Source: CAYFZO01 sp965226235 (GTDB lineage Bacteria > Pseudomonadota > Gammaproteobacteria > Poriferisulfidales > Oxydemutatoraceae). From it: a stretch of 64,000 bases of DNA. The stretch covers positions 310,001 to 374,000 of the forward strand of contig OZ245335.1 of NCBI GenBank assembly GCA_965226235.1. Direction: 5' to 3'. Shown here in pieces: positions 34,088 through 43,867 of the stretch (its first letter is position 1; each line of letters starts with the position of its first letter). The notes below the pieces were generated by a model. That model was not told the origin of the DNA, did not search any database, and saw nothing but the letters and a program-made list of their open reading frames with translations. The position numbers and the translations under genes were made by a program.

Positions 34088-35143
34088 CTACACCTTGGTC
34101 CTGGACGCGTCAGCGGTAGCGGGGTCCACACCGACGTTATTGCCGTCTGTCTTCGAAGCAAACAGTACCTTGCGCAACGCTGCCTCCAGCTCTTCGGCGA
34201 GCGCGGGATTTTCCTTCAGGTAAGCACCGGCCTTGCCTCTACCCTGGCCAATGTGCTGACCTTTATAGTTGTACCAGGCCCCTGATTTTTCAATGAACCC
34301 ATACTTGACGCCCAGACCAATCAATTCCCTTGACTTGCTGATACCTTCACCGTAATGAATCTCGAACTCGGCCTTGCGGAATGGGGGAGCCATTTTATTT
34401 TTCACCACTTTGACGCGGGTTTCGCTACCGATCACTTCTTCGCCTTGCTTGATTGCGCCGATGCGGCGTATATCCAACCGCACCGATGAGTAAAACTTGA
34501 GTGCATTGCCGCCCGTCGTCGTTTCAGGGTTGCCGAACATCACGCCGATTTTCATGCGTATCTGGTTGATGAAAATAAGCATCGTGTTGGATTTGGTCAG
34601 GTAAGCCGTCAATTTGCGCAGTGCCTGGGACATCAGGCGTGCCTGCAGGCCGATGTGACTGTCACCCATCTCCCCTTCTATCTCGGCGCGCGGGGTCAAC
34701 GCGGCGACGGAATCGATCACTACCAGATCAATGGCCCCTGAGCGTACCAGCATATCGGCGATCTCGAGCCCTTGTTCGCCGGTGTCCGGTTGCGACAGCA
34801 GTAGTTCATCCACGTTCACCCCCAGCTTTCTGGCATACCCGGGATCAAGCGCGTGTTCGGCGTCGATGAAGGCGGCGGTTCCTTCCTGCTTCTGGCACTC
34901 TGCGATGACTTGCAAAGCCAGCGTCGTCTTGCCCGAAGCTTCGGGGCCAAAAATCTCGACCACCCGTCCTCGCGGTAACCCGCCAATGCCGAGCGCCGCA
35001 TCCAGCGCCAGGGACCCGGTGGAGATCACTTCGATGTCAGTGAGCTGCCCCGTTCCCCCCATGCGCATGACGGCACCTTTCCCAAACTGCCTCTCTATCT
35101 GGGACAAGGCTGCCGATAACGCTTTTTTTCTGTCGTTATCCAT
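34088..35143 (-). CDS. recA: Recombinase RecA
   Basis: Strand-exchange ATPase of homologous recombination and SOS co-protease. 351 residues from ATG 35141-35143 (MDNDRKKALSAALSQIERQFGKG), with AGGA upstream. Walker A GPEASGKTTLALQ, Walker B LVVIDSVAAL, L2 loop GNPETTTGGNALKFYSS. In the region before the gene I see a GATAAT -10-like hexamer but no canonical CTGT-N8-ACAG LexA box. Confidence 0.98.
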   Translation of the reverse strand: MDNDRKKALSAALSQIERQFGKGAVMRMGGTGQLTDIEVISTGSLALDAALGIGGLPRGRVVEIFGPEASGKTTLALQVIAECQKQEGTAAFIDAEHALDPGYARKLGVNVDELLLSQPDTGEQGLEIADMLVRSGAIDLVVIDSVAALTPRAEIEGEMGDSHIGLQARLMSQALRKLTAYLTKSNTMLIFINQIRMKIGVMFGNPETTTGGNALKFYSSVRLDIRRIGAIKQGEEVIGSETRVKVVKNKMAPPFRKAEFEIHYGEGISKSRELIGLGVKYGFIEKSGAWYNYKGQHIGQGRGKAGAYLKENPALAEELEAALRKVLFASKTDGNNVGVDPATADASRTKV

Positions 35144-35273
35144 GTTTATTTTCCTGGTTGGCGTTTGGCTTTCCAGATGGCTCGGATTATCGCACACCTG
35201 CGCGATGTCGAAGTCAGTCCTCCAAAAAACCGGCACGGGTGACAAACAGCCAATCCAGCGATTGGAAAGACGG

Positions 35274-35855
35274 CTACATTGAGCAGGTTTTCAGTAACCC
35301 TTGGTCCGACAAACCCGACAACCGGTCCGATAAACCCGATAACGCGGCGCATGTCGCGTTGAAGCGTACCGCGTCACGGGTTCCATGGAAGTGGAAACGG
35401 CGCGAAGCGGGTTCATGTCCGCGACGCTGCCAGGCGATCCATACGGTGCCGGTGGGAGTCTGGACTGTGCCTCCATCAGGGCCTGCGACACCGCTGATCG
35501 CTACCGATATATTCGCCGAAGCAACGCGCTCCAGCGCACCATTAGCCATTGCAAGTACGACTTCTTTGCTTACCGCGCCGTAGTCGGAGAGGGTATCCGC
35601 TGCGACACCCAGCAGGGCGCATTTTGACTGGTTGCTGTAGGTCACGATCGATGCTTCGAACCAGCGCGAGCTACCGGCGATGTCGCTGCATAATTTTCCG
35701 ATCCAGCCGCCGGTGCAAGACTCGGCTGCGACCAAGTGCAGCTTATGCCTGCAGAAATACCGGGCCAACCGCACCAAGCCTGTTTTCAACCCCAGGTAGT
35801 GCTCGCTGTCCACGGTATCCGTGCGGTAGCGGTCTGCAAGCATTTCATGCTCCAT
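35274..35855 (-). CDS. pncC: Nicotinamide-nucleotide amidase PncC (CinA C-terminal domain)
   Basis: Deamidates NMN back to nicotinic acid mononucleotide. About 193 residues, a stand-alone CinA C-terminal domain: LVAAESCTGGWIGKLCSDIAGSS with the catalytic Ser, VTYSNQSK, and SGVAGPDGGT-x4-TGTVW. The C-terminus carries a small in-frame duplication (LSGLSDRLSGLSDQG), seen in DNA as two near-identical 17-base units. It lies upstream of recA in the same direction, as in many gammaproteobacteria; the start codon is uncertain (ATG at 35855 or 35843). Confidence 0.92.
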   Translation of the reverse strand: MEHEMLADRYRTDTVDSEHYLGLKTGLVRLARYFCRHKLHLVAAESCTGGWIGKLCSDIAGSSRWFEASIVTYSNQSKCALLGVAADTLSDYGAVSKEVVLAMANGALERVASANISVAISGVAGPDGGTVQTPTGTVWIAWQRRGHEPASRRFHFHGTRDAVRFNATCAALSGLSDRLSGLSDQGLLKTCSM

Positions 35856-35921
35856 CTGCAGCGTGGTGCTTCTATAATATGCGTTGATTCATCTTTGGCT
35901 TGAGTCTTCCTCAAGAGTACC

Positions 35922-38516
35922 ATGTCGAGCAACAACCTTTCCCCCGGTATGCGGCAGTATCGCAACATCAAGACCCAATATCCGGATATTTTGTTGTTCT
36001 ATCACATGGGTGATTTTTACGAGTTGTTTTTCGACGATGCAAAAAAAGCCGCGAAGCTACTCGATCTGACCGTCACCACGCGCAACCCCAACAGCGATAA
36101 CCCCATCCCGATGGCCGGTGTGCCGGTCCACGCTGCTGAAACGTATCTGGCCAGACTGGTAAGCCTCGGTGAATCGGTAGCCATTTGCGATCAGGTAAGT
36201 GACCCTAAAAATTCCAAAGGGCTGGTTGAGAGAAAGGTCGTACGCGTGCTGACGCCTGGCACCCTGGTTGAGGACAGTCTCCTCGAAGAGGACCGGGAAA
36301 ACCTGTTGGTGGCCATGTGCCAAAACGAGGCCACCGTTGGTGTCGCAACGATCGAGTTGAGTACTGGCCGGTTTACCCTGAAGGAAACGGCCGGTACCTA
36401 TGAAAATCTGCAAAGCGAAATATACCGTCTGCAGCCTGCCGAAATTCTTTTGCCCGAAGACATGCGCGTACAGACCGGACGCCTTGATCCGCAGAGGCGT
36501 CCAGCGTGGATTTTCGATGTCGATACTTGTCGCCGGTTGCTGTGTGAGCAATTGGAAGTACCCGGTCTTGTTGGCTTCGGATGTGAGGAGATGGAAAGCG
36601 GCATAGCGGCTGCCGGCGCGCTGCTGCAGTATCTGCAGGAAGTTCACCGGCCGTTGCTGCCCCATGTAAAAACGCTGACGGTGGAGCGCGATGAGGATTA
36701 CCTGTATCTGGACGCTGTAAGTCGCGCCTGCCTTGAAATCGACCGTCCGCTGTCAGGAGATAACTCGAAGCAGAACACGCTGACCGCCATTCACGACCGA
36801 ACGAAAACCCCCATGGGAACGCGATGCCTGCACCGCTGGTTTATGCGCCCTTTACGTAACCAGGCGCAGTTGCGGCAACGTCAGGAGATGATTGCAAATA
36901 TTTTAGATTGTATAGAAATCAATAGTTTGCAGGAAAAATTAAAGAAGTGTTGTGATTTGGAACGCATCCTGTCCCGGCTGTCGCTGGGCAATGCGCGCCC
37001 ACGCGATTTCATCGGTTTGCGCGAAACGTTGCGTCTCGTTCCAGAGATCAAAAATTACCTGACCCTGCTCGATTGCGAGCTTTCGACAGCACTGGGCACT
37101 GAAATGACGGCGCGTCCCGACCTGGTTGAACTGCTGGACCGCGCGGTCAACGACATCCCGCCGGTAACCATCCGCGACGGTGGCGTCATCAAGGATGGCT
37201 ACGATCCGGAATTGGATCGACTACGAAAAATCAGCAAGGGAAGCGATAATTTTTTGCTCGAATTCGAAAAGGGAGAACGGATCCGGATGGATTGCAGCAA
37301 GTTGAAAATTTCCTACAACCGGATACAGGGCTACTACATAGAGGTGCCCAAATCCCAGGCCGAAAGGGTCCCGGAAAATTACCTGCGTACGCAAACTTTG
37401 AAAAACGCCGAACGCTATACAACGAGTGAGCTTAAGCAATACGAACAGCAGGTAATCACGGCGCGCGAGCAGGCGTTGTCCAGGGAAAAACAGGTCTACC
37501 GGATGCTTACCGAAAGCTTCCTTCCTTCCCTGTCCGCTCTGCAAACCTGCGCTTGGGCACTGGCGAGCTTCGATGCACTGGTCGCGCTGGCAGATTGCGC
37601 CAGGTGCTACAACTACCATCGCCCATTGCTGAGCGAAAGGATCGGCATCCACATCGTGGCTGGTCGGCATCCAGTGGTCGAACGCATGCCGGGCATCGAG
37701 TTCGTTCCCAACGACACGGTGCTCGACGAAGACAGGCGCATGCTGATCATCACCGGGCCCAACATGGGTGGAAAATCCACCTACATGCGCCAGGTCGCAC
37801 AGATTGTTTTACTGGCACACGTCGGTGCTTATGTGCCGGCAGACCGAGCCGTCATCGGCCCCATAGACAGGATCTTCACACGCATTGGCGCTTCCGACGA
37901 TATTGCGTCCGGGCGCTCGACTTTCATGGTTGAAATGACTGAAACCGCAAATATCCTGAACAACTCAAGTGCCAACAGCCTGGTATTGATGGATGAAATC
38001 GGGCGTGGCACCAGTACCTTCGACGGTCTCAGCCTTGCCTGGGCCTGTGCACTCGACCTCGCGGCTCGCAACCGCCCTCTGACCTTGTTCGCAACGCATT
38101 ATTTCGAGTTGGCAACGCTCGCCAGCGAGCAGAAAACCATACGCAACGTGCACATCGACGCCATAGAGAGCCAAGGAAAAATTATCTTTCTCCACAAAGT
38201 CAAGGAAGGCTCCGCGGACAAAAGTTACGGCGTTCAGGTCGCGAGGCTTGCCGGTATTCCAACCGCAGTAATCAAGCACGCGCAGCACAAACTCCAAATG
38301 CTGGAGTCCGGTCAGGCCAGACACGAAGAAAATGCGAACCAGTTGGCGATGGATCTGGAAAAGCCGCTGATTCCAGTTCATGATCCGGTTACCGAGGCGG
38401 ACTCATTGGCGGTGTTCGAAGCCCTGGAGGCAGTGGATCCGGATAGCATGACGCCTCGGGAAGCGTTGGAAATCCTGTACCGTCTCAAGAAAATCAGCGC
38501 TGCCAGACGTGCTTGA
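35922..38516 (+). CDS. mutS: DNA mismatch repair protein MutS
   Basis: Recognises mismatches and recruits MutL. 864 residues: mismatch-contact motif near the N-terminus (YHMGDFYELFFDDA, with the stacking Phe), clamp domain, then the ABC-type ATPase with Walker A TGPNMGGKSTYMRQ, signature DIASGRSTFMVEM and Walker B LVLMDEIGRGTSTFDG. Divergent from pncC and convergent with greA, whose stop is two bases away. Confidence 0.98.
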   Translation: MSSNNLSPGMRQYRNIKTQYPDILLFYHMGDFYELFFDDAKKAAKLLDLTVTTRNPNSDNPIPMAGVPVHAAETYLARLVSLGESVAICDQVSDPKNSKGLVERKVVRVLTPGTLVEDSLLEEDRENLLVAMCQNEATVGVATIELSTGRFTLKETAGTYENLQSEIYRLQPAEILLPEDMRVQTGRLDPQRRPAWIFDVDTCRRLLCEQLEVPGLVGFGCEEMESGIAAAGALLQYLQEVHRPLLPHVKTLTVERDEDYLYLDAVSRACLEIDRPLSGDNSKQNTLTAIHDRTKTPMGTRCLHRWFMRPLRNQAQLRQRQEMIANILDCIEINSLQEKLKKCCDLERILSRLSLGNARPRDFIGLRETLRLVPEIKNYLTLLDCELSTALGTEMTARPDLVELLDRAVNDIPPVTIRDGGVIKDGYDPELDRLRKISKGSDNFLLEFEKGERIRMDCSKLKISYNRIQGYYIEVPKSQAERVPENYLRTQTLKNAERYTTSELKQYEQQVITAREQALSREKQVYRMLTESFLPSLSALQTCAWALASFDALVALADCARCYNYHRPLLSERIGIHIVAGRHPVVERMPGIEFVPNDTVLDEDRRMLIITGPNMGGKSTYMRQVAQIVLLAHVGAYVPADRAVIGPIDRIFTRIGASDDIASGRSTFMVEMTETANILNNSSANSLVLMDEIGRGTSTFDGLSLAWACALDLAARNRPLTLFATHYFELATLASEQKTIRNVHIDAIESQGKIIFLHKVKEGSADKSYGVQVARLAGIPTAVIKHAQHKLQMLESGQARHEENANQLAMDLEKPLIPVHDPVTEADSLAVFEALEAVDPDSMTPREALEILYRLKKISAARRA

Positions 38517-38518
38517 TT

Positions 38519-38995
38519 TTATATGTACTTTACCGACACAACCTCGTAATTGCATTTCCCGCCGGGGGTTTCCACTTCGACGTACGCGCCCTCGTTCCTG
38601 CCAATAATGGCGCGTGCTATCGGAGATGCATAGGATAGCAGCCCGTTGCCCACGTCGGCTTCATCCTCGCCGACAATCCGGTAGGTAATTTCCTCTTCGG
38701 TTTCTTCCTTTAGCAGCACCACGGTTGCTCCAAACACTACTTTGCCGCTGGCGTTGATTTTACTGACATCGATCAGTTCAGCACTCGACAGCTTGCTTTC
38801 GATCGCACGGATGCGACCTTCGACGAAGCCTTGCTGCTCACGAGCCGCGTGGTATTCGGCATTTTCCTTGAGATCGCCATGGGCCCGAGCCTCGGCAATC
38901 GCCTGCACCAGGCGTGGACGGTCTGCGTTTTTCAGTTTCCCGAGCTCAGCGTGTAATTTTTTCATTCCCGCGACGGTCATTGGAACTTTTTTCAT
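38519..38995 (-). CDS. greA: Transcription elongation factor GreA
   Basis: Rescues backtracked RNA polymerase by stimulating transcript cleavage. 158 residues: N-terminal coiled coil ending in the acidic tip DLKENAEYHAAREQQGFVEGRI and a C-terminal FKBP-like domain (ITYRIVGEDEADVGNGLLSYASPIARAIIG). It follows carB in the same direction by 85 bases, as in E. coli relatives. Confidence 0.98.
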   Translation of the reverse strand: MKKVPMTVAGMKKLHAELGKLKNADRPRLVQAIAEARAHGDLKENAEYHAAREQQGFVEGRIRAIESKLSSAELIDVSKINASGKVVFGATVVLLKEETEEEITYRIVGEDEADVGNGLLSYASPIARAIIGRNEGAYVEVETPGGKCNYEVVSVKYI

Positions 38996-39080
38996 GCGGA
39001 TCCCCTCAATGTGTGGACGTTACCCGAAGACAAGTGTCGCACGCGCGTGCAACAACGGGCCAGGACAGGCAGTAGAAACA

Positions 39081-42000
39081 TCAATGCTCATCTCCTGCCA
39101 TGCGTCGTTCGTGGCCGTGCACATCCTCGAGGCTGTAAACCAGGTCCTGCTCGCAGGATAAAGCTTCAATAATCGCCCGGGCACCCGATACGGTGGTGGT
39201 ATAACAAACTTTATTCTGAACGGCCTCACGCCGAATCGTTGCGGAGTCGATAATCGCCCGCTTGCCCTCGGTCGTATTGACAATCAGGGCAAGTTCACCG
39301 CTTTTAATCTTGTCGACGATATGTGGCCGTTTACCTGCTTTTACCTTGTGCGCGAGCTTGCAGGCAATCCCGGCATCACTCAGAGCCTGCGCGGTACCGG
39401 AAGTTGCGAAAATTTCGAACCCCAGTGCAACCAGCAAACGCGCTACCTGCACGGCAGCCGGCTTATCGGCATCGCGTACGCTGACCAAAGCCGCTCCCTG
39501 GCGAGGCAATGGATTGCCTGCGGCATTCTGCGCTTTTCCGAAGGCCTCGCCAAAGCTGTGACCGATACCCATGACTTCGCCCGTGGATTTCATTTCAGGT
39601 CCCAGCAAGGGATCCACGCCCGAAAATCTGGCGAACGGAAACACGGCCTCCTTGACCGCGTAATATCCTTTCCTGGGGGGCAGTATTCCCGCCGCGATGC
39701 CCTGGCTCCGAAGGGAGCGCCCGATCATGCACAATGCTGCGACCTTTGCCAGCGCCAGGCCGGTTGATTTTGAGACAAACGGCACCGTCCGTGACGCGCG
39801 CGGGTTTGCTTCGAGTACATGGATCTGCCCACTCTGGACGGCAAACTGGACATTCATCAAGCCGATAACACCGAGTGCAAGGGCCAGCTTGTTCGTCTGC
39901 CGGGCTATTTCCTGCTGCAAATGTTGGTCGAGATGATACGGTGGCAGAGAGCAGGCGGAGTCCCCGGAGTGGATTCCCGCTTGCTCTATGTGCTGCATGA
40001 TACCCGCCACCAACACCTGTTCTCCGTCGCAAACGGCATCGACGTCGATTTCCACCGCGTCGCTTAGAAAATGATCCAGCAACACGGGCGCGTCTTCTGA
40101 AACCCGTACCGCTTCACTCATATAAGCTTCGAGATCCTGCCGGGCATGCACGATGGTCATGGCCCTGCCACCCAGCACGTAAGACGGTCGTACCACAAGC
40201 GGGTAGCCAATCGTGTTTGCCCTGGCGACCGCCTGTTGCGTCGTATGGGCGATCGCGTTACGTGGTTGCATAAGCCCCAGATTGGCGATGAGAGACTGAA
40301 ATCGCTCACGGTCTTCGGCCAGGTCTATGGAATCCGGTGAGGTTCCTATAATGCAGGCCCCGGCTTCTGCAAGGCGCGCAGCAAGTTTCAGAGGCGTCTG
40401 ACCTCCATACTGCACCAGGATACCGTCGGGTTGTTCCTTGTGTATGATCTCCATGATGTCTTCAAATACCAGCGGTTCAAAATACAGGCGATCCGATGTG
40501 TCGTAATCCGTCGAGACCGTTTCCGGATTGCAATTCACCATGATGGTTTCGTAGCCGGCTTCACGTAAAGCCAAAGCTGCATGAACGCAGCAATAGTCAA
40601 ACTCGATGCCCTGCCCGATGCGATTCGGCCCGCTACCGAGTACGATGAGTTTTTTATTCCTGGAAGGTCTCGCTTCACATTCTTGTTCGTAAGTAGAGTA
40701 CAGGTATACGGTTTCGGTGTGAAACTCGCCGGCACAGGTGTCGACTCGTTTATATACCGGCCGCACCCCAAGTTCCCGGCGTCGTGCGGCAACCGCGCAT
40801 TCATCGACGCCGAGCAGAGTCGCAATGCGGCTGTCGGCAAAGCCGTCGGATTTGAATTTGCGCCATTGTTCTTCAGTGATCTCCTCGAGCACCGTTGCGG
40901 CAATGACCGCTTCCGTATCGACCAGTTGTTTCACCTGCGAAAGAAACCAGGGATCCACCAGGCTCGACTGGTGCATTTCATCAATGCTCCATCCCAGGCG
41001 AAAGCCGTCGGCGATATACCACAGGCGCCGCGAGTGCATACTGCAAACCGCGCTGCGAATGCTTTCCTCAACCCCGGGCTGGCCGTCCGCAAGCTGTGGC
41101 GTAAGCCCGTCCATGCCGGTTTCCAGGCTACGCAATGCTTTTTGCAGGGACTCCTTGAAAGTACGACCAATCGCCATCGCTTCACCGACCGACTGCATTT
41201 GTGTGCCTAGCTGATCAGGTGTATCGGGAAATTTTTCGAATGTGAAACGCGGAACCTTGGTGACGATGTAATCTATGGCAGGTTCGAATGAAGCCGGGGT
41301 GGCTCCCTGGGTGATTTCGTTTCTCAATTCATCCAACGTGTAGCCGATTGCCAGCTTTGCTGCGACTTTTGCAATGGGAAAGCCGGTTGCCTTGGACGCC
41401 AGCGCCGAGGAGCGTGATACTCGCGGATTCATTTCTATGATCATCAAGCGCCCGGTTTTCGGGTCGACGGCAAACTGCACGTTGGCTCCCCCGGTATCGA
41501 CGCCGATGCGGCGCAAGACAGCGATGGAAGCGTCTCGCATCCGTTGGTATTCCTTGTCGGTGAGCGTCTGCGCCGGCGCCACCGTGATCGAATCACCCGT
41601 GTGCACTCCCATCGGGTCGAGGTTCTCAATTGTGCACACGATGATGCAGTTGTCATTTTTGTCCCGTACTACCTCCATCTCGAATTCTTTCCACCCAAGC
41701 AGGGATTCTTCGATCAGGATTTCCCCGACTGGAGACAGTTCCAGCCCGCGGCGCGAGATGGTTTCAAACTCCTCCTGGTTGTGAACGATGCCGCCACCGC
41801 TGCCACCCAGCGTAAAGGACGGGCGAATCACTGTTGGAAAACCGATCGTCTTTTGCAACTCGATCGCCTGCTCAAAGCTTCGTGCCAGTTGTGACCGCGG
41901 CGATTCCAGACCGATTTCGTCCATCGCGTTACGGAACCTTTCACGATCCTCGGCGGTGTCTATCGCTTCCCGGCTGGCGCCGATCATCTCGACCTGAAAG

Positions 42001-42329
42001 CGATCGAGCACGCCGTGGCGTACCAGATCGAGCGAACAGTTCAACGCGGTTTGCCCCCCCATCGTTGGTAGCAGAGCGTCGGGGCGTTCACGCTCGATGA
42101 TGCGCGCGACCGTGCGCCACTCGATCGGCTCGATGTAAGTTGCATCGGCGGTATCAGGGTCGGTCATAATCGTCGCCGGATTCGAGTTGATCAGAATGAC
42201 CCGGTAGTTCTCCTGAAGCAAGGCTTTGCAAGCCTGGGTGCCGGAATAATCAAATTCACACGCCTGCCCGATCACAATGGGTCCGGCTCCGATAACCAGG
42301 ATGCTCTCGATGTCGGTGCGTTTAGGCAC
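39081..42329 (-). CDS. carB: Carbamoyl-phosphate synthase large chain
   Basis: Makes carbamoyl phosphate for pyrimidine and arginine synthesis from glutamine-derived ammonia, bicarbonate and two ATP. 1082 residues: two homologous ATP-grasp halves, each opened by a nucleotide-site motif (IVIGQACEFDYSGTQACKAL; NRIGQGIEFDYCCVHAALAL), and a C-terminal MGS-like allosteric domain (about residues 940-1082). It overlaps carA by 8 bases. Confidence 0.98.
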   Translation of the reverse strand: MPKRTDIESILVIGAGPIVIGQACEFDYSGTQACKALLQENYRVILINSNPATIMTDPDTADATYIEPIEWRTVARIIERERPDALLPTMGGQTALNCSLDLVRHGVLDRFQVEMIGASREAIDTAEDRERFRNAMDEIGLESPRSQLARSFEQAIELQKTIGFPTVIRPSFTLGGSGGGIVHNQEEFETISRRGLELSPVGEILIEESLLGWKEFEMEVVRDKNDNCIIVCTIENLDPMGVHTGDSITVAPAQTLTDKEYQRMRDASIAVLRRIGVDTGGANVQFAVDPKTGRLMIIEMNPRVSRSSALASKATGFPIAKVAAKLAIGYTLDELRNEITQGATPASFEPAIDYIVTKVPRFTFEKFPDTPDQLGTQMQSVGEAMAIGRTFKESLQKALRSLETGMDGLTPQLADGQPGVEESIRSAVCSMHSRRLWYIADGFRLGWSIDEMHQSSLVDPWFLSQVKQLVDTEAVIAATVLEEITEEQWRKFKSDGFADSRIATLLGVDECAVAARRRELGVRPVYKRVDTCAGEFHTETVYLYSTYEQECEARPSRNKKLIVLGSGPNRIGQGIEFDYCCVHAALALREAGYETIMVNCNPETVSTDYDTSDRLYFEPLVFEDIMEIIHKEQPDGILVQYGGQTPLKLAARLAEAGACIIGTSPDSIDLAEDRERFQSLIANLGLMQPRNAIAHTTQQAVARANTIGYPLVVRPSYVLGGRAMTIVHARQDLEAYMSEAVRVSEDAPVLLDHFLSDAVEIDVDAVCDGEQVLVAGIMQHIEQAGIHSGDSACSLPPYHLDQHLQQEIARQTNKLALALGVIGLMNVQFAVQSGQIHVLEANPRASRTVPFVSKSTGLALAKVAALCMIGRSLRSQGIAAGILPPRKGYYAVKEAVFPFARFSGVDPLLGPEMKSTGEVMGIGHSFGEAFGKAQNAAGNPLPRQGAALVSVRDADKPAAVQVARLLVALGFEIFATSGTAQALSDAGIACKLAHKVKAGKRPHIVDKIKSGELALIVNTTEGKRAIIDSATIRREAVQNKVCYTTTVSGARAIIEALSCEQDLVYSLEDVHGHERRMAGDEH

Positions 42330-43446
42330 GCGTCTTCATTTGCTCGACAAAAAGTGAAAACAACGGGCGAATGTCGTGTGGTCCCGGGCTTGCTTCGGGG
42401 TGCCCTTGAAAACCGAAAGCCGGCTTGTGAGCATGACGCACGCCCTGCAGGGTTTGATCGAACAAGGAGCGATGCGTGGGGATCAGGCAGGGTGGCAGAC
42501 TGGCTTCATCGACGCAGAACCCGTGGTTTTGGCTGGTAATCGACACCTTGCCGGTAGCGAGGTCGACTACCGGGTGATTGGCACCGTGGTGGCCAAACTT
42601 CATTTTTATGGTTTTGGCCCCGCAAGCAAGGCTAAGCAACTGATGTCCCAGGCAGATGCCAAAAGTCGGAATGCCTGCGTCGACAAACCGGCGAATCGAC
42701 TCGATCGCATAGTCGCAGGGTGCGGGATCCCCGGGTCCGTTAGACAGGAAGATACCGTCGGGTCGCCTGTCGATCGTCGCTTCGGCGGTGGTTTTTGCAG
42801 GTACCACGGTCACTCGACAGCCGCTATCGGAGAGGATCCTCAGGATGTTGCGTTTGACGCCAAAATCGTATGCTATTACCGACAGGTTGCGTGCCGGAGG
42901 TTTGTTGAAGCCCCCGGTGCCGTGCCACCCTCCTTCGTTCCACTCGTATGCTTCGGCGGTGCTTACTTCCACCGCGAGATCAGCCCCCTGCAAACCGGAA
43001 AACGCATCGAGCGCAACCCGCGCCTGGTCTTCGGAAACACTGGCATCAAAAATAACGCCTTTCCGGGCACCGTATCTGTGCAGGTGTCTGGTCAAGCGTC
43101 GCGTATCGATACCGTGAATCGCAACGGTGCCATGTCGATGCAGGTATGCGCTCAGGGTGCCTTTGCAGCGCCAGTTGCTGGGGAGCGCAGGATAATCGCG
43201 CACGACCAGCCCTTCCGCGTGGATCCCCTGCGATTCGGCATCTTCGCCGTTGGTCCCGGTATTGCCAATATGCGGGCAGGTCAGTGTAACGATCTGGCGG
43301 GCATAGGAAGGGTCTGTCAGTATCTCCTGGTAGCCGCTCATGGCCGTATTAAAAACCACTTCTCCGACGCCCAGCCCGGGCGCACCAAATGCTGTTCCCT
43401 GAAAAGCGGTACCGTCTTCAAGGAGCAAAAAAGCCGGTCTTTTCAT
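42322..43446 (-). CDS. carA: Carbamoyl-phosphate synthase small chain
   Basis: Glutaminase subunit that feeds ammonia to CarB. 374 residues with an N-terminal CPSase domain (LLLEDGTAFQGTAFGAPG) and a class I amidotransferase domain with nucleophile Cys in FGICLGHQLLSLACG and His/Glu in GFQGHPEASPGPHD. First gene of carA-carB. Confidence 0.98.
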   Translation of the reverse strand: MKRPAFLLLEDGTAFQGTAFGAPGLGVGEVVFNTAMSGYQEILTDPSYARQIVTLTCPHIGNTGTNGEDAESQGIHAEGLVVRDYPALPSNWRCKGTLSAYLHRHGTVAIHGIDTRRLTRHLHRYGARKGVIFDASVSEDQARVALDAFSGLQGADLAVEVSTAEAYEWNEGGWHGTGGFNKPPARNLSVIAYDFGVKRNILRILSDSGCRVTVVPAKTTAEATIDRRPDGIFLSNGPGDPAPCDYAIESIRRFVDAGIPTFGICLGHQLLSLACGAKTIKMKFGHHGANHPVVDLATGKVSITSQNHGFCVDEASLPPCLIPTHRSLFDQTLQGVRHAHKPAFGFQGHPEASPGPHDIRPLFSLFVEQMKTRA

Positions 43447-43487
43447 ATTTGCGAAGACGTAGGCCGAGTCCGGGAGATAATGTTACC

Positions 43488-43865
43488 ATGCGGGCCGGAA
43501 AGGAACGGATCAAGACAAGCGACGTGACGGATACAATTTTTGAAAAGATCATCCAGCATGAAATTCCGGCGGATATCGTCTACGAGGACGACCTCTGTCT
43601 GGCCTTCAAGGACATCACACCGCAGGCGCCCATTCATATCCTGGTCATTCCAAAGCAGAGCGTCGAGAAAATTTCCGACGCGCAACCTCATGACCAAGCG
43701 ATGCTTGGGCACCTGTTGCTTACAGCAGCCGACATCGCCAGGTCGCTCGGGTATGAGGACGCCTTCCGGCTGGTAATCAACAATGGCGCAGAGGCGGGAC
43801 AAAGCGTTTTCCATCTGCACGTTCACTTGCTTGCCGGGCGCGTATTTTCCTGGCCTCCCGGCTAG
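43488..43865 (+). CDS. HIT family protein (HINT-like purine nucleoside phosphoramidase)
   Basis: Small nucleotide hydrolase of the histidine triad family. Conserved TIFEKIIQHEIPADIVYEDDLCLAFKD region and the triad QSVFHLHVHLL. Two starts are possible: ATG 43488 (GGAG 11 bases upstream) or GTG 43524, which gives the more usual 113-residue form beginning TDTIFEKI. Divergent from carA with 41 bases between and convergent with the M23 peptidase gene. Confidence 0.92.
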   Translation: MRAGKERIKTSDVTDTIFEKIIQHEIPADIVYEDDLCLAFKDITPQAPIHILVIPKQSVEKISDAQPHDQAMLGHLLLTAADIARSLGYEDAFRLVINNGAEAGQSVFHLHVHLLAGRVFSWPPG

Positions 43866-43867
43866 GT

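Noticed and set aside
35144..35273. LexA (SOS) operator upstream of recA
   Set aside because: I looked for CTGT-N8-ACAG and close variants on the recA leader and found none; a non-enterobacterial LexA site could still exist but cannot be recognised by eye.
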